Assembly: GCF_020252405.1 (NCBI RefSeq) | Contig: NZ_JADCDA010000018.1 | Span: 62,001-126,000, forward strand | DNA: 64,000 nucleotides | Reading direction: 5' to 3' | DNA from: Aestuariivirga sp. | GTDB lineage: Bacteria; Pseudomonadota; Alphaproteobacteria; Rhizobiales; Aestuariivirgaceae | Part shown: positions 38,629-48,412 of the stretch, one piece after another | How positions within the stretch are numbered: position 1 is the stretch's first letter | Layout: each line of letters starts with the position of its first letter | Program-made: the position numbers and the translations under genes | Notes under the pieces: generated by a model | What the model was told of the DNA's origin: nothing | Database searches by the model: none | The model's input: only the letters and a program-made list of their open reading frames with translations

Positions 38629-40601
38629 AGCATGTCGTAAACGATGGGCCTCAGCGTCAGCATCAGGCTGTCGGCCATTGCGGCATGGCCTTCGGCTGTC
38701 GGGTGGAGGGCGCCCACCGTTTCCGAGAACACGGCTGCGGACGCCTTCTCGTCGATGTTTCCGAAACGGTCGCGGACCTTCTGGTTGATCGCCATATAGG
38801 CGTCGTTGAAGCTGCGCACCCAGCGCTGGCGCAGCGCATAAGGATAATTCTGCGTCGCCGGGTCATAGGGCCGCCAGCTGCCCTCGTCGCCCAGCAAGCT
38901 GGTCTGGCAGGTTTGCGTGTCGCGCGCGGCGGAACCGTAACAGGGGATCATCAGCTGCTCTGCCGGGTCGGCGATGCGCCTGATGTTCTGGGCGCAGAAA
39001 CCATGGCCTTCGAACATTGTGTCGGCGTAGATGCGCCCGGCGAAGGTCCAGCCATGGTCGCCCGCGAGGTCGCGCATGCGGGTGTGGAGAAACGAAAACT
39101 GTTTGCGCACCTCGGCGAGGCGGTCCGGCCTGGCCGTGAGCCAGGAGGAAAACATGTCGAGTGACTGGTTGGCGGCGTAGCGGTCATCGCCGTCGCCATC
39201 CTCCGGCGAAGCCTCGCAGATTTCGCCTGCCTCATTGGTGACAAGGTCCGGGTAGGCCGAGAGTATGACGCGCGACGGGTCGAATACGCCATCGCCGGCG
39301 GAGGTGACGGGCGCCGTCCGCTCCAGTGCGGAGGCAAGCTGTGCATAGGCGTCCGGCAGGACGTCACGCATGCGCCTGGCGAATTCTTGGGCGTCGACTG
39401 TGGCGCCGAAGAAAGAGGCAATGGCGGAGGACGCGGAGTCGCGCAGCGACGCCCAGGCGACGACGCTGGAGAAGCCGATGTCATTGCCCCCAACCGACAG
39501 AAACACGAAGTCGAGCGGCCGGCGGAAATTATTGCCCGGGCAGGTGGGCAGCCCGCGCTTGACCTCCGGCCTGTCGCGGCACAGTTCCCAAATCAGGCGG
39601 TAGAGCTGCGAATCCTTTGCACCGCCCGCGATCTGTGGGGCCGCCAGCTGCGCCGAACGCTCGGCGCTGGCCACGCGTTCGACATAGCGTTGCGGACCGA
39701 GGATGCCATCCGCGATGCTGGCGCCGGAGCAGGAATAATCGAGGAAGGTGACGGAGGCCTGCGGGTTCTCGACCGCGATCTGCAGCGCGGCGCGCAGCTG
39801 CTGGCCGTAGAGCGAGCGGTGGCAGAGCTCATCCGTCCATTGCGCATTGCCGCCGGCATCGTTCTGGCGGCGGAGCGGATAAAAATTCCTGAAGCGGCGC
39901 GTGTCGCTGAACGCGACGGGGCTGTTGGGATTTCCCTCGCCCGAGGCGAAACTGTCGCCCAGCCCGGCGATCAGCAGGTCCCTGACGCGGGCCTCGGCGA
40001 TGATGGGGGCCTCGCCCACCACATTGACCGAGATTTCCGCCCCGCCCGGATAGGGAAGTTCGACGCCGGGACCGCTCACCCGGTTGGCGCAGGCGGTCCG
40101 GGCGGCCAGCTGCCCGCCGATCCGCCATTCGCAGATCGCCGTGGCGGGCACATCCGGGCCGGACAGCCACATCTCGATCGCATGCGATTGCGGCACAACA
40201 TAGGCATCAATTCCGCCGCAGGCGGAGTGCCTGCGCTTTTCCGCATCGTAGCACAACGCGTCCTGACCCCTGGCGGCCCAGCCGCGCCAGTCGAAATTCT
40301 GGCGCAGGATGTTGCTGAAGGCGATGTAGCGGTCATTGAGCACGCGCTCGGAGCCGGTGACGGAGGTGCGGGCGACGAGGGAATCCCGCTGATCCGAGGC
40401 CATGCCCTGCTGATCGACGTGGAGGAGATACTGGCGCCAGGCATTTTCATGGAGCTTGAAGAAGGCGGGGTCCTGGAACAGCCGGAACCGGTTGGTGACC
40501 TGCCACTCGATCTTGAACCGGCTGGTGGACAGGGTCTGCGCCCCGGCCGGAAGGGCGAGGGCGGAGAGCAGGAATGAAATCAAAAAAAACAGCCGGTGCA
40601 T
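38613..40601 (-). CDS. Large secreted SGNH/GDSL hydrolase
   Basis: 662 residues with signal peptide (cut near PAGAQ). After an N-terminal region of about 205 residues with no recognised domain, the SGNH fold starts: block I GLGDSFASGEGN (nucleophile S217), block III SVGGNDIGF near 370, and block V HPTAEGH (633-639). The sequence GEGNPNSPVAF resembles actinobacterial-type SGNH lipases. Ten or more Cys suggest disulfides in the periplasm or outside. Substrate (acylglycerol, acetylated glycan or phospholipid) unknown. Confidence 0.85.
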   Translation of the reverse strand: MHRLFFLISFLLSALALPAGAQTLSTSRFKIEWQVTNRFRLFQDPAFFKLHENAWRQYLLHVDQQGMASDQRDSLVARTSVTGSERVLNDRYIAFSNILRQNFDWRGWAARGQDALCYDAEKRRHSACGGIDAYVVPQSHAIEMWLSGPDVPATAICEWRIGGQLAARTACANRVSGPGVELPYPGGAEISVNVVGEAPIIAEARVRDLLIAGLGDSFASGEGNPNSPVAFSDTRRFRNFYPLRRQNDAGGNAQWTDELCHRSLYGQQLRAALQIAVENPQASVTFLDYSCSGASIADGILGPQRYVERVASAERSAQLAAPQIAGGAKDSQLYRLIWELCRDRPEVKRGLPTCPGNNFRRPLDFVFLSVGGNDIGFSSVVAWASLRDSASSAIASFFGATVDAQEFARRMRDVLPDAYAQLASALERTAPVTSAGDGVFDPSRVILSAYPDLVTNEAGEICEASPEDGDGDDRYAANQSLDMFSSWLTARPDRLAEVRKQFSFLHTRMRDLAGDHGWTFAGRIYADTMFEGHGFCAQNIRRIADPAEQLMIPCYGSAARDTQTCQTSLLGDEGSWRPYDPATQNYPYALRQRWVRSFNDAYMAINQKVRDRFGNIDEKASAAVFSETVGALHPTAEGHAAMADSLMLTLRPIVYDMLYGER

Positions 40602-40655
40602 GAGGCGTTTCTTACACCGGAAACCCGGCCAAGTTTGGGCGGAGCCTGATGAAAA

Positions 40656-41438
40656 TTATGAAAAATCGGGGCTGGCGCGGGCGATGATGACCCGGATGCC
40701 GGCGTCCATGAGCATTTTGTGGTTGGCATCGGTGAGGTTGTCGTCGGTGATGAGCGTTCCGATGCGGGAAAGCGGCATTATGTGGTTCCGGGCGCGCATG
40801 CCGAACTTGCGGCTGTCGGCCAGAACGATCACTTCATCGGCCCGCTCGAGCAAAAGCGCGGTTTCCCGCGCCACCAAAGGATGGGATTCCTGCATTCCCG
40901 CCGGCGCGATCGCCTGCGCGCCGAGGAAGAATTTCGACGCATAGAAATCCGGCGGGCCTGCCTGAGGCGAATGGACAATGGCCGGTTCGCGGTAGAGTTC
41001 GCCGCCGGCCAGCGTCAGGTGGCAGGCGCCGTTCTGCCACAACGTGGCGGCGAGCGGCATCGAATTGGTATATATTCTTACGCTCCGGCTGGCCAGCAGC
41101 AGCGCGAAGAGATAGCAGGTCGATCCGCCGTGGATGATCAACGCGTCGCCATCCTGCACCAGCGACGCGGCCTCCCTTGCAATGGCTTTCTTGGCGGCCA
41201 CCCCCAGCATCTGGTTCTCGGTGAAGGGCCGGGCCGTGACCCCCTCAGGGCCGCCCGCCTCGGTTGCGGCAATGCCGCCGAAAACTTTCCTCACCGAGCC
41301 AGCCGCATGGAGTTTGGCGACGTCGCGGCGGATCGTGGCGGGGGATGCGTCGATCACCGCCTGCAGGTCGCGCACCGAGGCGAAGGGCCGGTCACGCAGG
41401 AGATCGAGCATCAGCTTGTGGCGCTCAGCTTCCGTCAT
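40656..41438 (-). CDS. rhaR: DeoR family regulator of rhamnose operon
   Basis: 260 residues: helix-turn-helix (FASVRDLQAVIDASPATIRR) and DeoR sensor domain with IHGGSTCYLFA and IYTNSMPLAA. It is divergent from rhaTPQSDI with operator-like repeats between. In Rhizobium leguminosarum RhaR is a DeoR repressor of the same genes, so negative control by a rhamnose intermediate is likely. The start at 41438 follows CAAGG; an internal Met is possible. Confidence 0.88.
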   Translation of the reverse strand: MTEAERHKLMLDLLRDRPFASVRDLQAVIDASPATIRRDVAKLHAAGSVRKVFGGIAATEAGGPEGVTARPFTENQMLGVAAKKAIAREAASLVQDGDALIIHGGSTCYLFALLLASRSVRIYTNSMPLAATLWQNGACHLTLAGGELYREPAIVHSPQAGPPDFYASKFFLGAQAIAPAGMQESHPLVARETALLLERADEVIVLADSRKFGMRARNHIMPLSRIGTLITDDNLTDANHKMLMDAGIRVIIARASPDFS

Positions 41439-41456
41439 CGCTAAACCTTGACGACA

Positions 41457-41554
41457 TGAGCAACTCTGCTCACTTGTGCACTGCAAAAATCGCCCGAAGC
41501 TTTCAAACTAACTCACTTGACGCTTTTTGCTCACGGATGTTTATTATCGCTCAC
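41457..41554. promoter_or_regulatory. rha divergent control region: repeated GCTCAC operators and promoter
   Basis: GCTCAC occurs at 41468, 41529 and 41549, with the near copy ACTCAC at 41511. TGAGCA (41457-41462) faces TGCTCA (41467-41472) as an inverted pair. A promoter TTGACG (41517-41522) with TATTAT (41542-41547, 19-base spacer; TTTATT gives 17) points to rhaT; two of the copies lie in the spacer and at the likely transcription start, as expected for repression. Confidence 0.6.
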
Positions 41555-41638
41555 CGTTGAGGCATTGTAAACAGCACCGGCTTGAACCCGCGGACAAACC
41601 AAATCGCGGGCGGTGGTCGGCGGAATGGGGGCGAACAG

Positions 41639-43186
41639 ATGCAAGCCGAGCAGATGAGTGCCGCCGCGGCAAGCGACGTTGCGCTCCCCATCGCGCTTGC
41701 CGGTATTTCCAAGTCTTTCGCCGGCATCAGGGTGGTGAATGACGTCAGCTTCGACATGCGCCCCGGCGAGGTGCATGCCCTGATGGGCGAGAATGGCGCG
41801 GGCAAATCCACCCTCATCAAGATCATGGCAGGCCTCCACCAGCCTGACTCGGGAGAGATCATGGTCAGTGGCAAGGCGGTCCGCTTCGCCTCGCCGAGGG
41901 AGGCTCATGCCGCCGGCATCGCCACGGTGCACCAGGAGCTGCTACTCTTCCCCGAACTCACAGTCGCCGAGAACATTTTCATCGGCCAGACGCCCAAGAC
42001 AGCGCTTGGCGCCATCGACTGGACCGCCATGCGCCGCCGCGCCCGCCAGCTGCTCGATGAGCTCGACAGCGGCGACCTCGACATCGATCAGAAGGTCATC
42101 CACCTCTCCGTGGGCAACCGTCAGAGGATCGAGATTGCGCGCGCGCTTGCCCAGGATGCGCGCGTGCTGATCATGGATGAGCCCACCGCGGCGCTCGCCG
42201 AGCATGACGTGCAGCGGCTGATGAGCATCGTGCGGAGCTTGAGAAAGCGCGGCGTGGCGATCGTCTATGTCAGCCACCGCATGCCGGAGATTTTCGCGCT
42301 CGCGGACCGCGTCACCGTGCTGCGCGACGGCCACCTGGTCGGCACCAGGCCCGTCCCGGAGGTCGATGAACCCGCGCTGGTCTCCATGATGGTCGGCCGC
42401 TCCATCGACCGTCTTTACCCGGCCAAGCAGGGTAAGGATGGCGATGTCATGCTCGAACTCGCCGGCGTCTGCCACCGCGGCGCGGTGCGGGACATCTCCT
42501 TCCAGCTCCGCCGCGGCGAAATCCTCGGCCTCGCGGGCCTCGTCGGTTCCGGCCGCACCGAGACGGCGCTGACCATCTTCGGCGTCACGCCGGCCACCGC
42601 CGGGCGGATCCTGATCGACGGCAAGCCCGTCACCATCGCCTCGCCCGGGCAGGCGCGCGATCTGGGCATCGCCTATGTGCCGGAGGACCGCGCGCATCAG
42701 GGATTGATCCGTCCACAGACCATTGAGGACAACATCGCGCTCGCCAACCTCGGGCGGCTGACGCGGGGATTTTTTGTCGATGCCGCGAAGGTCGCGGCGG
42801 AGGCGCGCGGGGCCATCGCCCGCTTCGGCATCAGGGCGCGGGGGCCCGGGCAGCCGGTGCGCCAGCTTTCGGGCGGCAACCAGCAGAAGGTGGTGCTGGC
42901 GAAATGGCTCGCCACCAACCCGCGCATCCTGATCATGGACGAGCCCACCCGCGGCATCGACGTCGGCGCCAAGGCGGAAATCCACCAGCTGATGCGAAAA
43001 CTCGCCGGGGAAGGCATGGCGATCCTGATGATCTCCAGCGAACTCCCCGAGGTTCTGGGAATGAGCGACCGCGTGCTGGTGATGAACGGCGGCCGCATCG
43101 CCGGCGAATTCGACAAGGCGCACGCCACGGCCGAGGCCGTGGGAACGGTGATGACGCGGAGCTACGCAAGGGAACGGGCGGCATGA
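41639..43186 (+). CDS. rhaT: Rhamnose ABC transporter ATPase (two NBDs)
   Basis: 515 residues with tandem nucleotide-binding domains. The first has Walker A GENGAGKST and signature LSVGNRQRIE; the second has the degenerate Walker A GSGRTET and signature LSGGNQQKV, which is normal for CUT2 ATPases. The start MQAEQMSAAAAS has GGGGG upstream; an upstream TTG at 41582 is less likely. Partner of RhaP, RhaQ and RhaS. Confidence 0.92.
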   Translation: MQAEQMSAAAASDVALPIALAGISKSFAGIRVVNDVSFDMRPGEVHALMGENGAGKSTLIKIMAGLHQPDSGEIMVSGKAVRFASPREAHAAGIATVHQELLLFPELTVAENIFIGQTPKTALGAIDWTAMRRRARQLLDELDSGDLDIDQKVIHLSVGNRQRIEIARALAQDARVLIMDEPTAALAEHDVQRLMSIVRSLRKRGVAIVYVSHRMPEIFALADRVTVLRDGHLVGTRPVPEVDEPALVSMMVGRSIDRLYPAKQGKDGDVMLELAGVCHRGAVRDISFQLRRGEILGLAGLVGSGRTETALTIFGVTPATAGRILIDGKPVTIASPGQARDLGIAYVPEDRAHQGLIRPQTIEDNIALANLGRLTRGFFVDAAKVAAEARGAIARFGIRARGPGQPVRQLSGGNQQKVVLAKWLATNPRILIMDEPTRGIDVGAKAEIHQLMRKLAGEGMAILMISSELPEVLGMSDRVLVMNGGRIAGEFDKAHATAEAVGTVMTRSYARERAA

Positions 43187-44157
43187 GCAGCGCCGCCCTC
43201 TCCCCCGGGCGCTCCAATCTGCGGCGCTTTCTCACGGGCTATGGTCAGGAGATCGTGGTGCTGCTGTCCATCGCGGCGCTCTTTGCCGTGGTGGGCGCGG
43301 TCAGTCCGCGCTTCCTCTCGGACACCAACATCAATTCGATCTTTGCGGGCAACGCCTATATCGCCATCGCCGCCATCGGCATGTCGATGATCATCATGGC
43401 CGGCCACATCGACGTTTCGGTGGGCGCCCTCATCGGCGTGATCGCCACCATCGCCGGCACGCTGGCCGTGAAAGGCTATCCGGTCTGGATGGCGTGGAGC
43501 GTTCCCATTCTCTTCGCCATCGCGGTGAATGCCGGCGTCGGCACGCTGGTGGCCTATACGCGGATCCCCTCGATCGTGGTGACGCTCGGCATGCTGTCGA
43601 TCCTCAAGGGCGGCCTCATCAGCGCCACCCAGGGCGAGTGGATCACCAACATGCCGGCCGAATTCATGATCGCCCAGATGCGGCCCTTCGGCATTCCCTC
43701 CGCCGTGTGGTTCATGGTGGCGCTCACATTCATCGCCGCTGTGTTCCTGCGCTACACCGACTTCGGCCGCGCGGTCTATGCCGTGGGCGGCAACATGGAG
43801 GCGGCGCGGGCGGCGGGCATCAATCCGGAACGGACGGTGATTGGCGTCTTCGCGCTGCACGGTCTCTTCGCCGGGATCGCGGGCATCCTGTTTGCCACGC
43901 AGCTGCAGGTGATCCAGTCCACCGTGCCGCCCAATCTCGAACTCACCGTCATCACCGCCTCGGTGATCGGCGGCGTCTCCATCCTCGGCGGCGCCGGAAC
44001 GGTGATCGGCTCGACGCTCGCCGCCATCCTCTTCGCCTGCATCGGCTCGGCGCTGATCTTCCTCAATGTCTCGGCCTACTGGCTGCGCGCCGTGCTGGGC
44101 CTGATGATCCTCGCCACCGTGCTTGCCGACATGGCGCGCCGCCGGAGGGCCAGGTGA
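43183..44157 (+). CDS. rhaP: Rhamnose ABC transporter permease RhaP
   Basis: 324-residue CUT2 permease with multiple helices and the motif MAGHIDVSVGALIG; GGNMEAARAAGIN and GGVSILGGAGTVIGS follow. Overlaps rhaT and rhaQ by four bases each, so the three are translationally coupled. Confidence 0.9.
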   Translation: MSSAALSPGRSNLRRFLTGYGQEIVVLLSIAALFAVVGAVSPRFLSDTNINSIFAGNAYIAIAAIGMSMIIMAGHIDVSVGALIGVIATIAGTLAVKGYPVWMAWSVPILFAIAVNAGVGTLVAYTRIPSIVVTLGMLSILKGGLISATQGEWITNMPAEFMIAQMRPFGIPSAVWFMVALTFIAAVFLRYTDFGRAVYAVGGNMEAARAAGINPERTVIGVFALHGLFAGIAGILFATQLQVIQSTVPPNLELTVITASVIGGVSILGGAGTVIGSTLAAILFACIGSALIFLNVSAYWLRAVLGLMILATVLADMARRRRAR

Positions 44158-45104
44158 CCGGCGCGCAACCGAAGTTGCTGCGGCACGAGACCGTCCTCGC
44201 GGCGCTCACCATGATCGCCATGGCCGTGCTCGCCTCGCTGTCGGACAAGTTCTTCACCGCCGACAACCTGCTGAACCAGGGCCGCCTGATGGCGGAGGTG
44301 GGCCTCATCTCGCTGGCCATGACCTTCGTGATCGTGACCGGCGGCATCGACCTGTCGGTTGGCTCCATCCTCGGGCTCACCGCCATCCTGCTCGGCGTAT
44401 TCTGGAAGAACCTCGGGCTGCCGCTGCCCGCGGCCATTGTCCTCGCCACGGTCTGCGGCACTTTCGCGGGCTTTGTGAACGGCCTGATCATCACCCGCTT
44501 CGGCGTGCCGCCCCTGATCGCCACGCTGGCGACGCTTGCGCTCTACCGCGGCCTCGCGGAGGGCATCAGCGAGGCGCGCTCGGTGCGCGGCTACCCCGAG
44601 TGGTTCTTCTTTTTCGGCCAGGGCGAGGTGCTGGGCGTTCCCTTTCAGCTCTGGGTGCTGGGCCTCGCCACGGCGGCCGCCGCCGTGATCCTGGGGCTGA
44701 CGCCCTTCGGCCGCGCCACCTACGCGATCGGCGCCAATGAGGTGGCGGCCCGCTTCTCCGGCATCCGCGTCAATGCGGTGAAACTCTGGATTTACACGGC
44801 GTCCGGCTTCTGCGCGGCGCTCGCGGCGGTGATCTTCGTGTCGCGCGTCACCACCACGCGCTCCGACATGGGCACCGGGCTTGAACTCGACGCGATCACC
44901 GCCGTCGTGCTCGGCGGCACCTCGATCTTCGGCGGGCGCGGCACCATCATCGGCACGGCGCTGGGTCTCGTCCTGATCCAGGCGCTGAAGAACGGCCTGG
45001 CGCTGTCGGGCGTCAAGGGCGACGGCGCCATCGTCGTCATCGGATTGGTTTTGATCGGCGCCATCCTCGTGGGTGCGCTGTTCGACAGGAACAGAGGCGG
45101 CTGA
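44154..45104 (+). CDS. rhaQ: Rhamnose ABC transporter permease RhaQ
   Basis: 316 residues, GTG start overlapping the rhaP stop (GTGA). CUT2 motif GGIDLSVGSILGL near residues 60-72 and GGTSIFGGRGTIIGT later. Pairs with RhaP in the inner membrane. Confidence 0.9.
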   Translation: MTGAQPKLLRHETVLAALTMIAMAVLASLSDKFFTADNLLNQGRLMAEVGLISLAMTFVIVTGGIDLSVGSILGLTAILLGVFWKNLGLPLPAAIVLATVCGTFAGFVNGLIITRFGVPPLIATLATLALYRGLAEGISEARSVRGYPEWFFFFGQGEVLGVPFQLWVLGLATAAAAVILGLTPFGRATYAIGANEVAARFSGIRVNAVKLWIYTASGFCAALAAVIFVSRVTTTRSDMGTGLELDAITAVVLGGTSIFGGRGTIIGTALGLVLIQALKNGLALSGVKGDGAIVVIGLVLIGAILVGALFDRNRGG

Positions 45105-45167
45105 CCAAGGGAGGCTGTCTCCGGCTCACCCGCCTGTGAGCAAGGAGACGAACATGGGAGAAACGAC

Positions 45168-46274
45168 ATGAAGAAACTGACGCTTGCCGCCATCGTGAGC
45201 CTCGGCCTGATGGGCGGCTCAGCCCTTGCTGCGTCCGCCTGGACCGGCGGCGACGATTTGCCGACCAACCCGCTCGCCTGCGACGGCACGCCGGCGGCCG
45301 CCGTTGCCAAACCCTTTGACGGCGGCATGCCGACGAACCCGCCGGACCGCAAGGGCAAGAAGATCACCGTGGTGGACGTGCCGAAGCTGATCGGCATCGG
45401 CTACTTCAACGCCACCTCCAAGGGCATCGCCGAGGCCGCCGCCGAACTCGGCAATGTCGATGCCAAGACCGACGGCCCCACCAAGGCCAACATCGACGAG
45501 CAGATCACCTTCATCGACAACTATATCACCTCGGGCGTCGACGGCATCCTGTTCGCCGCCAATGACCCCGTGGCCATCGCCCCGGTGCTGAAGAAGGCGC
45601 TGGAGAAGGGCATCAACGTCGTGGGCTATGACGCCAACTCGACGCCCGAGGCCCGCCAGTGGTTCGTGAACCAGGCGGAGTTCAACGGCATCGCCAAGGC
45701 GCTGGTCGACAACATGGCGAAGGAAGCGGGCGAGGATGCGGGCGTCGCCATCGTCACCTCGACCTTCACCACGCCGAACCAGGCGCGCTGGATCGCCGAG
45801 ATGGGGGCCTATGCCGCGCAGTGCCACCCGAAGATGAAGTGGCTCGAGACGGTGGAAGCCCAGGAGGACAACAACCTGTCCTTCAACCAGGCCACCACCC
45901 TCATCAACAAATATGGCGATGACCTGAAGGGCATCTTCGGCATGACCTCGGTGGCGACACCGGCCTCGGCCGAAGCCGTGACCCAGGCCGGCAAATGCGG
46001 CAAGATCGCCATCGTCGGCCTGGCGACGCCGAACGCCATGAAGCCCTATGTCGAGAAGGACTGCGTGAAGTCCGTCGTGCTGTGGAACCCCGTCGACCTC
46101 GGCTATGCCGCCATGATGGTGCTCCGCGCGGTCGCTGACGGCACGCTGCAGCCGGGCGCCACCTCCGTGAAGGCCGGCAAGCTCGGCGACCTCCAGGTCA
46201 TCAACGGTTCGGAAATCCTCCTCGGCTCGCCCTACACCTTCACCAGGGAAAACATCGGCCAGTTCGACTTCTGA
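45168..46274 (+). CDS. rhaS: Rhamnose-binding protein RhaS
   Basis: 368 residues with signal peptide MKKLTLAAIVSLGLMGGSA (cut near LAASA). Type 1 periplasmic fold: IGIGYFNATSKG, FAANDPVAIAP, VVGYDANSTPEARQW. Assigned to rhamnose because it lies between the permeases and rhaD/rhaI. GGGAGAA precedes the ATG. Confidence 0.9.
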   Translation: MKKLTLAAIVSLGLMGGSALAASAWTGGDDLPTNPLACDGTPAAAVAKPFDGGMPTNPPDRKGKKITVVDVPKLIGIGYFNATSKGIAEAAAELGNVDAKTDGPTKANIDEQITFIDNYITSGVDGILFAANDPVAIAPVLKKALEKGINVVGYDANSTPEARQWFVNQAEFNGIAKALVDNMAKEAGEDAGVAIVTSTFTTPNQARWIAEMGAYAAQCHPKMKWLETVEAQEDNNLSFNQATTLINKYGDDLKGIFGMTSVATPASAEAVTQAGKCGKIAIVGLATPNAMKPYVEKDCVKSVVLWNPVDLGYAAMMVLRAVADGTLQPGATSVKAGKLGDLQVINGSEILLGSPYTFTRENIGQFDF

Positions 46275-46285
46275 TCCCAACCCCG

Positions 46286-46312
46286 GGCGCGCCGGGCATT
46301 GTCCGGCGCGCC
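46286..46312 (+). other. Intercistronic hairpin after rhaS
   Basis: Perfect 10-base stem (GGCGCGCCGG / CCGGCGCGCC) with a 7-base loop, 12 bases after the rhaS stop and before rhaD. No T-tract. Confidence 0.6.
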
Positions 46313-46338
46313 GCACCCATTTCGAAAGTGAAAGCGAC

Positions 46339-48408
46339 ATGAGCAATTCCTCCACCGTCCCCTCGCTGTGGGATGACGCCAGGGCCGCCACGCTGGATGA
46401 GCCGGGCCTCCTCCTTTATCGCTCCAACCTGCTGGGCGCGGATTTGCGCATCACCAATTTCGGCGGCGGCAACACCTCCGCCAAGGTCGCGGCGAAGGAC
46501 CCGCTGACCGGCGAGCCCGTCACCGTTCTGTGGGTCAAGGGTTCCGGCGGCGACATCGGCTCGATGAAGCTCGACGGCTTCGCCACCCTCTATATGGACA
46601 GGCTGGAGAGCCTCAAGAGCCTTTACAAGGGTCTCGACCAGGAAGACGCCATGGTGCACGCGCTGAACCATTGCATCTTCGGCCTCAATCCCCGCGCGCC
46701 CTCGATCGACACCTGCCTTCACGGCTATGTGCCTTACCCGCACGTCGACCACGTTCATTCCGATGCGGTGATCGCCATTGCGGCGTCCGTGGATTCCGGG
46801 AGGCTGACGACGGAAATCTTCGGCGATGAAATGGGCTACCTGCCCTGGCAGCGCCCCGGCATCGATCTCGGCATCAAGCTGGGCGAGATGGCGAAGAACA
46901 ATCCGCAATTGAACGGTGTCGTCCTCGGCAGCCACGGCCTCTTCACCTGGGGGCGCACCGCGAAGGAGTGCTACGACACCACGCTCCGCATCATCAATAA
47001 GGCCGCCGTCTGGCTGGACCGCAACGCCGCGAAGCCCGCCTTCAGGGGAGCGAAGGCCGAAGCGCTGCCCGATGCGGAGCGCCGCGCCGTGGCGCTGCGC
47101 CTGCTTCCCGAAATCCGCGGCCGCATCTCGAGGCACGAGCGCAAGATCGGTCACTTCGTCGATTCGCCCGAGGTGCTGGAATTCGTCAATTCCAACATGC
47201 TGGAGGAGCTGGCCCCGCTCGGCACCTCCTGCCCCGACCACTTCCTGCGCACCAAAATCCGCCCGCTCATCATTCCGCATGATGCCGATGGCGCGGCGCT
47301 GGACAGGCTGATCGAGGCCTACCGTGCGGATTACGCCGCCTATTACGGGCGCTGCAAGCACGTGGGTTCTCCGGCGATGCGCGATCCCAACGCGGTGATT
47401 TACCTCGTGCCGCGCGTCGGCATGCTGTCGTTCGCCAAGGACAAGGCCACGGCGCGCATCGCAGCCGAGTTCTACGTCAACGCCATCAACGTGATGCGCG
47501 GCGCCTCGGGTGTTTCGGCCTACAAGGGCCTGCCGGAGCAGGAGGCTTTCAACATCGAGTACTGGCTGCTGGAGGAGGCGAAGCTCGCGCGCATGCCGAA
47601 GCCCAGGAGCCTCGCCGGCCGCGTTGCCTTCATCACCGGCGGCGCGGGCGGCATCGGATCGGCCATCGCCTCGAAGCTGCTCTCGGAGGGTGCCTGCGTG
47701 GTGCTGGCCGACATCGACCAGGCCGCGCTGGATGAGGTGACGGCGGGCTTCGCAAAGACCCATGGCAAGGACAATGTGCGCGGCGTGAAGATGGACGTGA
47801 CGTCCGAGGACGCCGTGGCGCAGGCCATGAACGGGACGGCGCTGGCCTTCGGCGGCGTCGACATCGTCGTCAACAATGCGGGCATCACCATCGCCGCGCC
47901 GGTGGAGGACACGACCCTCGACCTGTGGAACCGGAACCAGGCGGTGATGGGCACGGGCTATTTCCTTGTGGGCCGGGAGGGCTACAGGCTGCTGAAGCGG
48001 CAGAACCTCGGCGGCTCCATGGTGTTCATCTGCTCGAAGAACGCCGTCGCGGCCTCGCCCGGCGCCTCCGCCTATTGCGCCGTGAAAGCCGGTGAGCTGC
48101 ACCTGGCGCGCTGCATGGCGCTGGAAGGCGCGCCCCACGGCATTCGCGTCAACGCGGTGAATCCGGATGCCGTGCTGCGCGGCTCCAAGATCTGGCAGGG
48201 CCCATGGCGCGAGCAGCGCGCGGCATCGCTCAACATATCGCAGGACGAGCTTGAGGAGCACTATCGCAAGCGCTCGCTGCTGCAGCGGTCCGTCTACCCG
48301 GAGGACATTGCCGAGGGCGTCTACTTCTTCGCCTCCGACCTGTCGAGCAAGTCCACCGGCAATTTCCTGAACGTCGATGCCGGCAATGCCGCCTCCTTCA
48401 CAAGGTGA
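46339..48408 (+). CDS. rhaD: Bifunctional rhamnulose-1-phosphate aldolase/alcohol dehydrogenase
   Basis: 689 residues in two parts. The N-terminal class II aldolase part has FGGGNTSAK and metal His in HVDHVHSDA (H138, H140). The C-terminal SDR part starts near residue 425 with FITGGAGGIGSAIA, then NNAG and YCAVK. The aldolase splits rhamnulose-1-phosphate to dihydroxyacetone phosphate and L-lactaldehyde; the SDR part then oxidises or reduces the lactaldehyde. This fused form is the rhizobial RhaD type. Confidence 0.93.
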   Translation: MSNSSTVPSLWDDARAATLDEPGLLLYRSNLLGADLRITNFGGGNTSAKVAAKDPLTGEPVTVLWVKGSGGDIGSMKLDGFATLYMDRLESLKSLYKGLDQEDAMVHALNHCIFGLNPRAPSIDTCLHGYVPYPHVDHVHSDAVIAIAASVDSGRLTTEIFGDEMGYLPWQRPGIDLGIKLGEMAKNNPQLNGVVLGSHGLFTWGRTAKECYDTTLRIINKAAVWLDRNAAKPAFRGAKAEALPDAERRAVALRLLPEIRGRISRHERKIGHFVDSPEVLEFVNSNMLEELAPLGTSCPDHFLRTKIRPLIIPHDADGAALDRLIEAYRADYAAYYGRCKHVGSPAMRDPNAVIYLVPRVGMLSFAKDKATARIAAEFYVNAINVMRGASGVSAYKGLPEQEAFNIEYWLLEEAKLARMPKPRSLAGRVAFITGGAGGIGSAIASKLLSEGACVVLADIDQAALDEVTAGFAKTHGKDNVRGVKMDVTSEDAVAQAMNGTALAFGGVDIVVNNAGITIAAPVEDTTLDLWNRNQAVMGTGYFLVGREGYRLLKRQNLGGSMVFICSKNAVAASPGASAYCAVKAGELHLARCMALEGAPHGIRVNAVNPDAVLRGSKIWQGPWREQRAASLNISQDELEEHYRKRSLLQRSVYPEDIAEGVYFFASDLSSKSTGNFLNVDAGNAASFTR

Positions 48409-48412
48409 TTCG

